Assembly (NCBI RefSeq): GCF_001509585.1 | Contig: NZ_LNCI01000007.1 | Coordinates: forward strand, 124,001 to 188,000 | Direction: 5' to 3' | DNA length: 64,000 bases | Source of the DNA: Tropicimonas marinistellae | Lineage (GTDB): Bacteria > Pseudomonadota > Alphaproteobacteria > Rhodobacterales > Rhodobacteraceae | In this document: piece by piece, positions 1 through 9,062 of the stretch | How positions within the stretch are numbered: the stretch's first letter is position 1 | Layout of the letters: each line of letters begins with the position of its first letter | Notes under the pieces: model-generated | Told to the model about the DNA's origin: nothing | What the model saw: the letters and a program-made list of their open reading frames with translations, nothing else | The model's database searches: none | Position numbers and translations under genes: made by a program

Positions 1-641
1 AAGGTCTGAACCTCGGCAACATCCATCGAGAAAGTCGCTTTCATCTGGATGAAACCATCCACCACAATCATCTGCCGTTCGGACGGATCAATGTGCATCC
101 GGCCGGTTACAACGACTGGTTCGTGGATCATGGGCGGTGTCCAACCGTCGGCGAGTTGCAGGCGCACCATCTGGTTCGGTGGGGGCGGTGGGACGTGGCT
201 GCACATGCCGCGTTCCGGAACAAGATAGGCCGTGGACGTGCCGTCCTCGGTCGGCGGCGCCGGGATGGCAAAGCCGCCAAGCGTGACGGTTTTTCCGTCA
301 TAGGCCTGGTTCCCTGCAATCCTCGCCAGCTCCCGCCGCTCGGCCACGACCCAACGTTGCGATATAAGCCAATCGGAGTCGATCCCTTGCTCGGACAGAA
401 TTGCTTTGATTTCCCCCAGCTGCGCCCCCGCCTCTGGTGAGGGATTCTCGCCAGCCAGTTCGGCATTGAGTTTGACCACCTGGCGCAGGTCATCGATTTG
501 CTCGATGCTGAGGTCGAGAAACGGATCGTCGTAGGACTGTGCGCTCTGGTCGATGAGATCGGACCAATCGATCGGCACCATTTCTGCAAGGAGCGGGTTG
601 ACGCCGGCGATGAGTATCAGGGAGGCAATGAAGGGACGCAT
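1..641 (-). CDS. DUF3299-family exported protein, 3' end outside window
   Basis: About 213 residues are visible; the C-terminus runs off the left edge. It begins with a cleavable signal peptide (MRPFIASLILIAGVNPLLA), so the protein is exported. The middle has the typical DUF3299 pattern: a 'PAPPTEDG' stretch, then 'YLVPERGMCSHVPPPPPNQ', then a beta-rich segment ending in 'VVVTGRMHID'. DUF3299 proteins are small periplasmic proteins of unknown function, often beside ABC exporters. It is the last visible gene of a minus-strand group with the GYD-like protein and two amidohydrolases. Start taken at the ATG before the signal peptide. Family call confident; function unknown. Confidence 0.75.
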   Translation of the reverse strand, partial: MRPFIASLILIAGVNPLLAEMVPIDWSDLIDQSAQSYDDPFLDLSIEQIDDLRQVVKLNAELAGENPSPEAGAQLGEIKAILSEQGIDSDWLISQRWVVAERRELARIAGNQAYDGKTVTLGGFAIPAPPTEDGTSTAYLVPERGMCSHVPPPPPNQMVRLQLADGWTPPMIHEPVVVTGRMHIDPSERQMIVVDGFIQMKATFSMDVAEVQT

Positions 642-682
642 GTCAGGCTCTCAGTGTTCGGTCGGTACGTTGCGCGGGCGGG

Positions 683-1081
683 TTATTCGACCGGCGTGGT
701 GAAGTCCGGTACACGTTTCAGGGCATCAACCATGTCGGCGCTCGTCATGAGTTCAATGAAGGTATAGTCCTTCAGAACCCCCTGGCTCAGGCGTGACACA
801 TACATCGCCTGAACCATGCCCGGATCGTCCGGCAATCGGACCGTGATATAGTTCTTTCCATCCGCCAGCCCCCAGAAGTAGCTGATCATCTCGCCGCCAA
901 TCGTCTCGATGGCGCGCCCCATGTCCTTCTCACGGTCGGTCGGATTTTCGATCATGATCTGCCAGGCGTCAGGGTCAGGCTCGCCAATGCCGAGATAGTA
1001 GCGACTTGCGGTCTCTTCCGCGGCAACGGCAAACGCGCAAAGCGAGGTTGCGACACCCACACAAATGGACGCTTTCACCAT
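683..1081 (-). CDS. GYD-domain-like exported protein
   Basis: 132 aa. The ATG at 1081 follows a GGGAGAG ribosome site and opens a signal peptide (MVKASICVGVATSLCAFAVA); longer in-frame starts upstream are therefore unlikely. The mature part has the ferredoxin-like pattern of GYD/ABM-type small proteins: 'YYLGIGEPD' first strand, a helix with 'MGRAIETIGGEM', a central 'SYFWGLADGKNYITVRLPDD', then a second helix and strand. No catalytic residues are evident. It lies 68 bp downstream of the amidohydrolase at 1150-2541 and 41 bp upstream of the DUF3299 gene, so it is probably co-transcribed. Role unknown; it could bind or transform a product of the amidohydrolases. Confidence 0.6.
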   Translation of the reverse strand: MVKASICVGVATSLCAFAVAAEETASRYYLGIGEPDPDAWQIMIENPTDREKDMGRAIETIGGEMISYFWGLADGKNYITVRLPDDPGMVQAMYVSRLSQGVLKDYTFIELMTSADMVDALKRVPDFTTPVE

Positions 1082-1149
1082 AGGTCTCTCCCTTGACCCA
1101 GCTTGGGAAAATGCGCGGGGCACCGAGGGAGGATCGCCCCGCGCGACAC

Positions 1150-2541
1150 TCACTCGAGCGTGTTCTTGTAAACGACACCATCTTTCATAATGAGCCGGAT
1201 GGTCTCAAATCCGCGGTCTCTGGGGGCAGCGTCGAACCATTCTGGATTGGCACCCAGCACCGAGAGGTCTTCAAGCGGGTTTCCGTCCACGATCAGGATG
1301 TCGGCATAAGCTCCCGCCTCGATCAGCCCGAGCTTGTTCGGATAGGGGTTCCGCTTTCCGGTCAGTTGCGCAAGTTCGCCTCCGGTGGACGTTGCCGCGA
1401 CAAGGAAAGCGTGGTTCCCGAAGAGTTCGGCGAAGTAGAACTTCTCAAAATCCCGATGCGCCCGACCGAAGCCGATTGTCGAGAGAACGGTGTCCACGTT
1501 GTGCACGATCTTCGGCTTGTATTTCTTCACGTAGTCCACGAGGTTCTCGGACCCGTCGAGATAGGCTTCGAGCTTCGGTTTTACCGTCGGTTGGGCGTAG
1601 TTCGGGTGGCTCAGAAGTTGCGGGTCCATCCCCGCCACGTTGATCGCCCAGAATATCCCTTCATCGGCAATGCGCTTCACCGTTTCCTCGGTGACCATCT
1701 GACCGTGCTCGATGGACTTTACACCCGCATCCAGCGCCATGTTCACGGTCTCGTCCGTGTAGGCATGAACGGTCGTATAGGTATCGAAGAACGACGCCGC
1801 CTCGACCGCTGCCGCGATCTCGTCCACCCGGTAGGCGACCGACCAAAGCGGGTCGAGCTCGGAAGAAACGCCTCCCCCAGCCATGAGCTTGAGGAAATGC
1901 GCGCCGTGGGCGAAGTTCAGTCGTGACGCCTTGCGCACCTCTTCAACCCCGTCGGCGACATAGGACAGGTTGAGCGTGTTGCCGACGTCATTGGACCCCA
2001 TGTTAAAGGTGCGCTGTACCGGGTTGCGCCAATCTCCATGGCCGGAAGACGGACCGATGGCTGCACCGGCTGCATAAATCCGCGGGCCTTCAACAGTGCC
2101 CTGGTCGATCAGATCCTTCAGACCTGAACCCATTCCGCCGGTATCCCGCACGGTCGTGTAGCCATCGTAGAGATAGTCGCGCGCATTCTCGGCAGCGACG
2201 GCGCCGATCTGGTCCCATTTCGCCGCCTGCAAGCCAGCAAATGTCTGAAACACACCGGTGGCATACAGGTGCGTGTGGCTGTCGATCAGGCCGGGCATCA
2301 GCGTGCGCCCGCCGCCGTCAACCACCGTAGCACCCGGCGCGTCGATGGCTTCGGTCGAGACTTCCTTGATGAGGTTGCCTTCGACAAGAACGCTTGCATT
2401 CTCGATACGCGCCTCGCCCACACCGTCAAAGACGTGGACATTGGTGATCAGCGTCTGTGGAACGGCATCCTGCGCGTTGGCGAAGCTTGCAGTTAGAGTG
2501 GCGACGACAGCCGCCACGGAGAGTTGCCAGTCATAGGCCAT
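1150..2541 (-). CDS. Secreted metal-dependent amidohydrolase
   Basis: 463 aa with an N-terminal signal peptide ending near 'SFANA'. It belongs to the amidohydrolase superfamily branch that includes Xaa-Pro dipeptidase-like and imidazolonepropionase-like enzymes. Visible signature: 'LMPGLIDSHTHL' with the HxH metal motif near residue 88-90, 'HFLKLMAGGG' (the Lys that bridges metals in this branch), then 'TVHAYTD' and 'KSIEHGQM' supplying His ligands. The C-terminal beta-sandwich closes with 'GAYADILIVDGNPLEDL'. The usual 'GTDA' aspartate block is less canonical (around 'HNVDTV'). It is a paralogue of the next gene upstream, 67 bp away. Substrate unknown, perhaps a cyclic amide or dipeptide in the periplasm. 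Confidence 0.85.
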   Translation of the reverse strand: MAYDWQLSVAAVVATLTASFANAQDAVPQTLITNVHVFDGVGEARIENASVLVEGNLIKEVSTEAIDAPGATVVDGGGRTLMPGLIDSHTHLYATGVFQTFAGLQAAKWDQIGAVAAENARDYLYDGYTTVRDTGGMGSGLKDLIDQGTVEGPRIYAAGAAIGPSSGHGDWRNPVQRTFNMGSNDVGNTLNLSYVADGVEEVRKASRLNFAHGAHFLKLMAGGGVSSELDPLWSVAYRVDEIAAAVEAASFFDTYTTVHAYTDETVNMALDAGVKSIEHGQMVTEETVKRIADEGIFWAINVAGMDPQLLSHPNYAQPTVKPKLEAYLDGSENLVDYVKKYKPKIVHNVDTVLSTIGFGRAHRDFEKFYFAELFGNHAFLVAATSTGGELAQLTGKRNPYPNKLGLIEAGAYADILIVDGNPLEDLSVLGANPEWFDAAPRDRGFETIRLIMKDGVVYKNTLE

Positions 2542-2608
2542 CGGTCTTCCTCCTTACCGAAGCAAATATGATGCGCGGGACGTCGAGGTACGTTCGCCCC
2601 GCCCCCAC

Positions 2609-3949
2609 TCAGTCCAGCGTGCTCTTGTAGATCACGCCGTCCTTCATGATCAGGTCGATGTTGGCTTCATAATCGACGAGCAGTTCCACATCCTCGACCG
2701 GGTTGCCCTCGACCAGCAGAAGGTCCGCATAGGCGCCCGGCTCGATCACGCCGAGGGGGCCGGCGGTATAGGGGTTGAGCTTGCCGGAGAGCGCCAGAAG
2801 CTCGGCTGACTTCGAAGTCGCCTGTTGAAGGATCTCGTGCGACGTCCAGACCTCGAGCCGATACTTGAACTCGTCGTTCTGCTTCGTGAGCGCAACAGGG
2901 TCGCCGATGATGTCGGTCGAAAACGCGACCTTCTCGATCTCGTATTCCTTCAGCATCCGCATCTGGTTGCGCGCGCCCGCCTGCACTTCGAGAAACTTGG
3001 GTGCCGAGAGCGGGCCGAGCGCCTTGGCAACGGTTTCCGCGTCAATGCCCAGAAGGGAATAGAACGGCACAACCCAGACATCGGCATCCTTGATCGCCTG
3101 TGCCGAGACCTCCGTCATCAGCTGGGCGTGCTCGATGCTGATGACACCGGCGTCGATCGATCTCAGGATCGAGTCGTCGTTGTAGACGTGGACCAGGACA
3201 TAGGTTCCCCAGTCTTCGGCAGCTTTGACTGCGGCTTCCAGCTCCTCGGGCAGATATTGCACGGTATGGAGCGGATCGACGGTAGAAGACACGCCCCCAC
3301 CGGCCATGACCTTGATCTGCGTCGCGCCAAGGCGCAGCGCCTCCCGCGTCGCGCGCAGAACCTCCGGCACGCCATCGGCCAGGAACTCGAGGTGCTGGTT
3401 GAAGAAGGAAGGCTGCGCCCCTTCAAAATTCGGATGCGGCTCATTGTAGACCCGGTGCTCGCCATGTCCCGAGGTCTGCGAAATCACCGGTCCGGAGGGA
3501 TAGATCCGCGGTCCAACGGCCTTGCCCCGATCAATCGCCTTCTGAAGCCCGATAGCCGGCCCGCCGGCATCGCGGACAGTTGTGAAGCCACGCAGCAGCA
3601 TCTTCTCGGCCTCGATGGTGGAGACGGCGCCCCAGTACATCCAGTCGTAATTGTCCCGCAGGTCGGCAACGGGTTCGGTCACCGCCATGTGCACATGGGC
3701 GTCGATCAGGCCCGGCATCAGGGTGCGCCCGCCGCCGTCGATGATCCTTGCGTTGGCAGCCGCGAGCGGCTCGCTGGAAACTTCCGCAATCAGGTTGTCC
3801 ACCACCAGCACATTGGCATTCTCGATCCTCTGTTCGTTCACACCATCAAAGACATGCACATTGGTGAACAGGATCGGAAAGCTATCCTCTTGTGCCGTAG
3901 CCGCCGTGGCGATGCTTAGGGAGAGCGCGAACGCGAGTGTTTTCTTCAT
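2609..3949 (-). CDS. Secreted metal-dependent amidohydrolase, paralogue
   Basis: 446 aa. The start is the ATG at 3949, preceded by AAAGG and followed by a signal peptide (MKKTLAFALSLSIATAATA); an upstream in-frame extension would run into the divergent AraC promoter. Motifs: 'LMPGLIDAHVHM' (HxH), 'TQIKVMAGGG' (metal-bridging Lys), 'VLVHVYND', 'ISIEHAQLM', 'VAFSTDI' (catalytic Asp) and the sandwich motif 'GAYADLLLVEGNPVEDV'. All expected metal ligands appear present. It is first in a four-gene minus-strand operon and divergent from an AraC regulator 125 bp away, which probably controls it. It shares length and motifs with the downstream paralogue, pointing to tandem duplication. Confidence 0.85.
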   Translation of the reverse strand: MKKTLAFALSLSIATAATAQEDSFPILFTNVHVFDGVNEQRIENANVLVVDNLIAEVSSEPLAAANARIIDGGGRTLMPGLIDAHVHMAVTEPVADLRDNYDWMYWGAVSTIEAEKMLLRGFTTVRDAGGPAIGLQKAIDRGKAVGPRIYPSGPVISQTSGHGEHRVYNEPHPNFEGAQPSFFNQHLEFLADGVPEVLRATREALRLGATQIKVMAGGGVSSTVDPLHTVQYLPEELEAAVKAAEDWGTYVLVHVYNDDSILRSIDAGVISIEHAQLMTEVSAQAIKDADVWVVPFYSLLGIDAETVAKALGPLSAPKFLEVQAGARNQMRMLKEYEIEKVAFSTDIIGDPVALTKQNDEFKYRLEVWTSHEILQQATSKSAELLALSGKLNPYTAGPLGVIEPGAYADLLLVEGNPVEDVELLVDYEANIDLIMKDGVIYKSTLD

Positions 3950-4074
3950 GCCATCAACCTTTGAGGGGCTTTTTTGGATTAGTGAATGTAGCGGTTTGCG
4001 CGAATGTGTCATTGACATTACGGCCAAACAGGGTCGAATAATTGCACCGTTTTGCACATGCTCCCCGGGGAACC

Positions 4075-5067
4075 ATGCCAAGAAAGAACGCTTCCCGGAC
4101 CTATCTTCCCGTGGTTTCCAGCGCCATGGCACAACCCTTTCTGACAGCACTGCTCGGCAAGGGCATTACAGCGGATGATGCGCTGCATGGAACAGGATTG
4201 TCCCTGGCCGATGTTCAGGAAGGCTCTGCGCCTATGCTGGGACAGGATTGGTACAACCTGGCCGAACGCACGGCGGAAGTGACGAGCGACCCGCATTTCG
4301 GGTTCAGGATCGGCTCGGAGGATGCGATCTACAGCCACCCTAATTTCCGAACCGTCACCCTGACCGATACGGCGCTTGGCGAAGTCCTGACAAAGCTGAT
4401 CGTCGATGCAGCCCAGATCACTTCACTCGCGACCTACGAATTGCGTATCAACGGCAGCCGGGCCGTCCTGAGTTCCGAACGTCAGTTCAAACCAGCCCGC
4501 CGCCCGCGGCAGGTCGACGGGTATTTTGCGGGCTTCATGTGCCGATTGATCCGCGAGGCTTGTGGCGGGGAATGGAAACCGTCCGATCTGACGATACGCG
4601 TCTCCGACCCTGCAGCGATACCGAAGACCTTCGCGCCCGGGCTCGCCGTGCGTCGCGGTGACTCGCGCGGGGCACGTTTCGAGTTTCCCGCGCACTGGCT
4701 CCTGCTGCACATCGGGGGAGCGCCCCGACAGTCGGCTCCTGAGCGTCCGTCCACGCCCGAGGCGTTTCTCTCGGATTTCCGCAGACTGCTGGACCTCCAC
4801 CTGCACAAACCGTCTCTCTCGCTGGAGAATTTCTCGAAGGTCGCCGGCTTGAAGACCCGCCGCATCAAATCCGTGCTCACGGAACATGGAACCAGCTACA
4901 AGGCGGAACTGGATCATCGTCGCGCCGAACGAGCCAAGGCCCTCCTGAAGGACCATCGGCTCGGATACCCTCAGGTCGGAGAACTGGTCGGCTACCCGGA
5001 TCCCTCGTCGTTTTCCCGGGTATTCAAGCGGTGGACGGGTCAAACGCCTGGCACCTACAGGGGGTGA
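4075..5067 (+). CDS. AraC-family transcriptional regulator
   Basis: 330 aa from the ATG at 4075 (a TTG 33 bp upstream is possible but has no better ribosome site). Residues about 20-210 resemble the 'arabinose-binding domain of AraC' type sensor domain found in OruR/ArgR-like AraC proteins. The last 85 residues form the double HTH: 'LSLENFSKVAGLKTRRIKS' and the second helix region 'VGELVGYPDPSSFSRVFKRW' with the typical 'TGQTPGTYR' end. It is divergent from the amidohydrolase operon, its likely target. Effector unknown. Confidence 0.85.
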   Translation: MPRKNASRTYLPVVSSAMAQPFLTALLGKGITADDALHGTGLSLADVQEGSAPMLGQDWYNLAERTAEVTSDPHFGFRIGSEDAIYSHPNFRTVTLTDTALGEVLTKLIVDAAQITSLATYELRINGSRAVLSSERQFKPARRPRQVDGYFAGFMCRLIREACGGEWKPSDLTIRVSDPAAIPKTFAPGLAVRRGDSRGARFEFPAHWLLLHIGGAPRQSAPERPSTPEAFLSDFRRLLDLHLHKPSLSLENFSKVAGLKTRRIKSVLTEHGTSYKAELDHRRAERAKALLKDHRLGYPQVGELVGYPDPSSFSRVFKRWTGQTPGTYRG

Positions 5068-5619
5068 AAAACCGGGAGCGATTGTCTGTTTTCCTCATAC
5101 CGGACATTGGTGCCTAGTGCAGCGAACTCCCGTTCACCGCCCTTCCTACGGAATGCTGCAATTGGCATGGACGGTCGCTTTCGTTCGTAAATCGGTCATC
5201 CGAGCGTTTTCATCATAAGTCAGAAAGGTCGGAAATTCGGACTCGATACCTGGCCGCACCTACTACGCGTGCGTGGGGATAGCGATGTGGGAGGAGGCAG
5301 GATCCGAACATCAGGTCCGGAGTCCACTCCGGGTCCTTCTGGTGCGAGGCGGCCTGACGCGGAGCAGGCGCTGAGCCCGGTATGGGAATCTGACATATGC
5401 GTCGGAAAGTTGTGCAGGAGACACTCAATGGCCGCTGGCGTTAACGCTTCATGGTAGCAGATTCCGCGTGAGCGGCACGCCCAGATCTGACTGCCACTTG
5501 GCGCGTGCAGCGGCCAGCATCGGATGCCCCCCGATAGTTGTCGGCTTCGAGATGTTTTTGGGGTGGACTGGGTAACAACCGAGCAAGGGGCTACGCAACC
5601 GGATGGAGACGGATCACGC
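5068..5619. other. Left flank of the integrated element; gene remnant on minus strand
   Basis: No intact gene is seen in these 550 bp. On the minus strand a reading frame ends at a TGA near 5454 with a protein-like tail (…IGGHPMLAAARAKW…LGVPLTRNLLP). It could be the 3' end of a gene cut by insertion of the element; the family was not recognised. A 14-bp direct repeat (GTGAGCGGCACGCC) occurs here at 5468 and again inside the adjacent recombinase gene at 5816. Confidence 0.25.
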
Positions 5620-6666
5620 TCACGTCCGACCGTCACGGGAGATGCCCTGCAACAACCGTCCGATCTTTCCGCTGGCCTCGAGTTGCGACGCGCGAATGTA
5701 GTGGCGTTCTGTTGTTGTTGTCTGACTGTGGCCGAGCAAGGGACGCGCGTGCAATGCATCAGAGACCGAGGATTCGGAAAGGAAGGTCGCGGCAATCTTT
5801 CGGAAGCAATGCGGAGTGAGCGGCACGCCGAAGAGCTGCTCGGATCTCTTTTGAACCCGCAGGTAGAGAGAATGCCTGGACAGCTGATTTCCTGTGGTCG
5901 TGAGCCAGAGATAGTCTGCCGACGGTTCGTGCCGTATGTGTGGGCGGACCCGGTGGATGTAATGCTCCAATGGCTCGTGAAGCGTTTCGGGGACAAGCAG
6001 CTTCAATGCCTGCCGGGTCTTGGTTTCCTCGGGCTCGAAGGACAGGACCCGGTCGGTACCGGCATAAACCAGATGCGTGCCAAGCCGTATCATGTGCAGG
6101 TTGCGAGCTCGGATCGGGCAGGCTATGAGCAGCGCGACGATCAGCGTGTCGCGGTAGTGGATGTTGCCACGGCGGGTCGCCTCTACCTGGGAGGTTAACC
6201 GGCCCAATTCCAGCACCGCGAGCCGGAACAATTCTCCTGCTGATGGGTAGACCGCCGGCTCCGGCGTTCGTTCGTCTGCCCATACGTCCAGCCGGTTGGT
6301 CAGGTCCTTCAGCCACTGCCAGTCGTGGTCCGGATCCATTCGGCGCAACACGCATTTCAAGCCGATGACGGAGGAGGCAACGGTTCTCGCCGAAACCTCG
6401 GACATCAGGTCGCGTGCAAAAGCTTTTGCGCGTTCCGGCGAGATCCGTTCGGCCGGAGTAGCACTCGGATCGAGCTGATTGGTCCGTTCCAACCAACCAA
6501 GCCAGCGGCCGTAGTGCATTCGATTGGTCTTGCGCGTGGCCACAGACCAATGGACCGCAGGCCCCTGCCCGTCCAACAGATCGCCTTCCACAAACAGATC
6601 CTCCCAAGCGGCGCGGTCTGTGTCTGGCCAGTCCGCGTACGGCAGGGAATTGCGTGCGCGCGTCAT
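5620..6666 (-). CDS. Tyrosine recombinase / site-specific integrase (348 aa)
   Basis: The catalytic domain of a tyrosine recombinase is clear in the second half: Arg in 'CPIRARNLHMIRLG', a Lys in the beta-hairpin near 'EETKTRQALK', the HxxR box in 'TPHCFRKIAA', the second His in 'LLGHSQTTT' and the nucleophile Tyr in 'ERHYIRA'. The N-terminal ~150 residues look like a core-binding SAM-like domain. Its ATG overlaps the stop of the upstream 566-aa recombinase by 4 bp (6663-6666), so the two are translationally coupled and may act together. Probably serves integration or excision of the element spanning about 5.1-11 kb. Confidence 0.85.
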   Translation of the reverse strand: MTRARNSLPYADWPDTDRAAWEDLFVEGDLLDGQGPAVHWSVATRKTNRMHYGRWLGWLERTNQLDPSATPAERISPERAKAFARDLMSEVSARTVASSVIGLKCVLRRMDPDHDWQWLKDLTNRLDVWADERTPEPAVYPSAGELFRLAVLELGRLTSQVEATRRGNIHYRDTLIVALLIACPIRARNLHMIRLGTHLVYAGTDRVLSFEPEETKTRQALKLLVPETLHEPLEHYIHRVRPHIRHEPSADYLWLTTTGNQLSRHSLYLRVQKRSEQLFGVPLTPHCFRKIAATFLSESSVSDALHARPLLGHSQTTTTERHYIRASQLEASGKIGRLLQGISRDGRT

Positions 6667-8363
6667 GTGCCGACCTTCGGAGGTGTCACGCCCGCGGCTT
6701 GCGTGAGAAGCGCATTGACCTTTCGGCTCGCGGCTGGCCCTTCGGTCCCAAGATAGGATTGGTAGGTCGTATTGATAGACTTGTGGCCCAGCATCCGGCT
6801 CACGTTTTGAAGCTGCTCCGGTGCCCGTTCGGCGACGATCTTGGCGATGACGTGACGATAGAGATGCGGCGAGATTTCGATCCCCGCGTGTTTCCGCAGC
6901 GGTTTGCCGACTGCGTCCCGCATGGCCGAGTAGCTGCGCGCACCACCAGTCGCACCCGGAAAGAGATACCTTCCGTCGGAGCCGAGCAAAAGATCACGAT
7001 GTTCCGCCACAAACAGATCCAGCAGGCGGATCGTGGCCGGTGGCAGTTCGAGATCGAGACGGGAACGGGTCTTGGTGTCGTCTTCGGTCAGGGACAGGAA
7101 CACCCGCGTTCCCCGGCGCTGCACATGCTGGTCCAGGTCCAGCGACCGGAGGTTCTTCACCCGTATCCCGGTAAAGACGAGCAGCGAGATCGCGAGCGCG
7201 CGTTCGACACCTTTGGCCCGACGAACCGGGCTCTTCAATCTGAGCGCGCGGGCGAGTTCTTCCTCGGGAAAGCCGATCAATCGGCGCACCACCGCGTCGT
7301 CGTCAAACTGCTGCAGGCGCTGGCGGTTGCGATCTCCCATCCCATGCCCGGCCTCAGGCCTTAATCTGGCAACGATCGTATCGATCGGCGCCAATACCTC
7401 ATCCGACAGGCCCAGAAAATGGCGACCGACGTTTCGCATCTGTACCGCCATCTTGTGCGCATAGTCTTTGGTTCGGACGTGATCACCCGGCAAGAACGGC
7501 TTCAGGGCGATCTTGAAGTTCTCGGGATCAAGCAGGACGTCGATCCCCGTGACATCCCCGATCCGGACCCTTCCGGACCGGACCAGGGCGCTGCCAAGCC
7601 GACGGAAGGTAAACCGGTAGCCTTCGAGGGTCGTCGGGCGCATGGCACGGAGCGGTGCCGATGGATCGAGCGGATCCGGCGACGTCATGCGTGCCTCCCA
7701 GGCCGCAACCTCGGTCTGGAACCCCTCCGGAAAGGCGTCGAGCGGATACATGAACACCTCCGCCTTGTTCGGCGCTTCTAGGCGGGTCTGGGGCCAGCCC
7801 TCCACGCGTTTCATGCACATGTTCCAGAGCGCGATTGTGTGCTTGCGTAGATTGCGTGGGTTCTTCGGTATTTCCTTGCGGTCGAGCGCCGCCTCAAAGC
7901 CGATGAGCGTCTCCGGGCAGACGTGCTCGGGGGCGATCCCCTTGACCGTGCAATAGGCCGCCAGCCGATGCAGCCCCCACCGATGCATTCGATCCTCGAT
8001 TGCATCGAGCAGCTCGGCCCATTCCGGCGCGAATGGGATGTCTTGTGTCACCTGCCGTTTGCGCATGCCATGCTCGGAGACCGCCCGCACCACCAACGAC
8101 CGGACATTCGCCATCCGCTTGGCGCTCACGCCAGCCGCAGCAGGCGACGTAGCTTCGAAAATCCGGCGCACGTCCTTCGGGCAGGCGAGGGTCGCGCTCA
8201 GATCAATGTCGAGGGTGTCTCTGAGAAACCGGAAGGCCGAGCGCGTGTCCCGCAACGCAGACCCACACAATGTGGTGCTACAGGTGTCGGCAACGTCGGC
8301 AAGCGTGATCCGCGGAGACGCGATGAAGACGTGCTCATCGGGAATGGTGATGGTATCTTTCAT
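6663..8363 (-). CDS. Large tyrosine recombinase / integrase (566 aa)
   Basis: This is longer than a typical phage integrase (350-450 aa); the first ~330 residues are an extended N-terminal arm and core-binding region. Catalytic residues lie at the C-terminus: 'FTGIRVKNLRSL' (Arg), 'HLYRHVIAKI' (HxxR), 'MLGHKSINTT' (His) and 'YQSYLG' (Tyr). It is first of a coupled pair with the 348-aa recombinase. Paired or tripled tyrosine recombinases with a small HTH gene are known from RIT and GInt-type elements; only two are adjacent here. Start ATG 8363 lies 168 bp after the small HTH gene. Confidence 0.85.
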   Translation of the reverse strand: MKDTITIPDEHVFIASPRITLADVADTCSTTLCGSALRDTRSAFRFLRDTLDIDLSATLACPKDVRRIFEATSPAAAGVSAKRMANVRSLVVRAVSEHGMRKRQVTQDIPFAPEWAELLDAIEDRMHRWGLHRLAAYCTVKGIAPEHVCPETLIGFEAALDRKEIPKNPRNLRKHTIALWNMCMKRVEGWPQTRLEAPNKAEVFMYPLDAFPEGFQTEVAAWEARMTSPDPLDPSAPLRAMRPTTLEGYRFTFRRLGSALVRSGRVRIGDVTGIDVLLDPENFKIALKPFLPGDHVRTKDYAHKMAVQMRNVGRHFLGLSDEVLAPIDTIVARLRPEAGHGMGDRNRQRLQQFDDDAVVRRLIGFPEEELARALRLKSPVRRAKGVERALAISLLVFTGIRVKNLRSLDLDQHVQRRGTRVFLSLTEDDTKTRSRLDLELPPATIRLLDLFVAEHRDLLLGSDGRYLFPGATGGARSYSAMRDAVGKPLRKHAGIEISPHLYRHVIAKIVAERAPEQLQNVSRMLGHKSINTTYQSYLGTEGPAASRKVNALLTQAAGVTPPKVGT

Positions 8364-8530
8364 GCTCGGGACCTCCTGTTCAGGTCATTGGCGGTCACGG
8401 GAAGACAGGGGCGGACAATCCACGCGACTCGGGAAATCGTAGCACAATGTCTCCCGCTCAGACTGAGAGGGACGTTCTCCCGACATTGCTGAAAGATGCG
8501 CCATAACAAGACATTGAGGGACATATCCGG

Positions 8531-8722
8531 TCATCCCTCCCGCCGAAGGCGAATGAAGCGATCGAGATCGTCCGGGTGTACCCGGACCAGCCGACCGTCA
8601 CGGATAACCGGAAGATCGCCGCTCTCGATCCGGCGTTGTACGGTCTTCAGCGAGCAGTTCAGAATCTCTGCGGCCTGCTCCAAGGTCAGCAGGCAGCCGA
8701 GCTGCTTGGCCGAATTACCCAT
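8531..8722 (-). CDS. Excisionase-like MerR/HTH_17 protein
   Basis: 63 aa, a single small winged-helix DNA-binding domain: 'LTLEQAAEILNCSLKTVQRR' (HTH), then 'IESGDLPVIRDGRLVRVHPDDLDRF' wing. This is the standard 'helix-turn-helix domain, excisionase family' shape. Its start overlaps the stop of the upstream HTH gene by 8 bp. It likely directs excision or regulates the recombinase genes downstream. Confidence 0.75.
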   Translation of the reverse strand: MGNSAKQLGCLLTLEQAAEILNCSLKTVQRRIESGDLPVIRDGRLVRVHPDDLDRFIRLRREG

Positions 8723-8939
8723 GGCAATGACCTTCTTTATGCTGCTCGAGCCAGGTGTCGAGGTCGGCGCGCCGATAGAGGATTATTCCGCCGAGCCGGA
8801 CGAAAGGTGGGCCGTTCTCCGTCGCGTCGCGCATCCGGAGTTTGGCCAGCTTGGACACGGAGATCGAGAGGTAGTCCGCAGCGACCGTGGGCCGCATGAT
8901 CTCCGGCCAGGTCGGGTTGTGATTTTCGTTTGGTTTCAT
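8715..8939 (-). CDS. AlpA/excisionase-like HTH protein
   Basis: 74 aa. 'MRPTVAADYLSISVSKLAKL' gives the recognition helix and 'PPFVRLGGIILYRRADLDTW' the wing, as in AlpA/HTH_17 excisionase-type proteins. It is the first of two overlapping small HTH genes placed upstream of the recombinase pair. It differs in sequence from its neighbour, so this is not a recent duplication. Confidence 0.75.
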   Translation of the reverse strand: MKPNENHNPTWPEIMRPTVAADYLSISVSKLAKLRMRDATENGPPFVRLGGIILYRRADLDTWLEQHKEGHCHG

Positions 8940-9062
8940 GGCACGCCCCCTCCTTTCAGGGCGTGCCCAAGTAGTTCCGGTATTTTCCGCCCGTAGTGCA
9001 TCGGGGGAATAAATAATTCCCCCTCTTGCCCAGCACTAGGAATGGTGCAGTCGGGTCGGCGC

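Noticed and set aside
1-589. 115- and 153-codon frames at the left edge
   Set aside because: Both overlap the DUF3299 gene in other frames; the DUF3299 reading has a signal peptide and family motifs.
2825-3919. 364-codon plus-strand frame
   Set aside because: Antisense to the amidohydrolase with a complete metal site; no domain recognised.
5281-5340. Possible tRNA near a GATCCGAA stretch
   Set aside because: No cloverleaf can be drawn and the T-loop consensus is absent.
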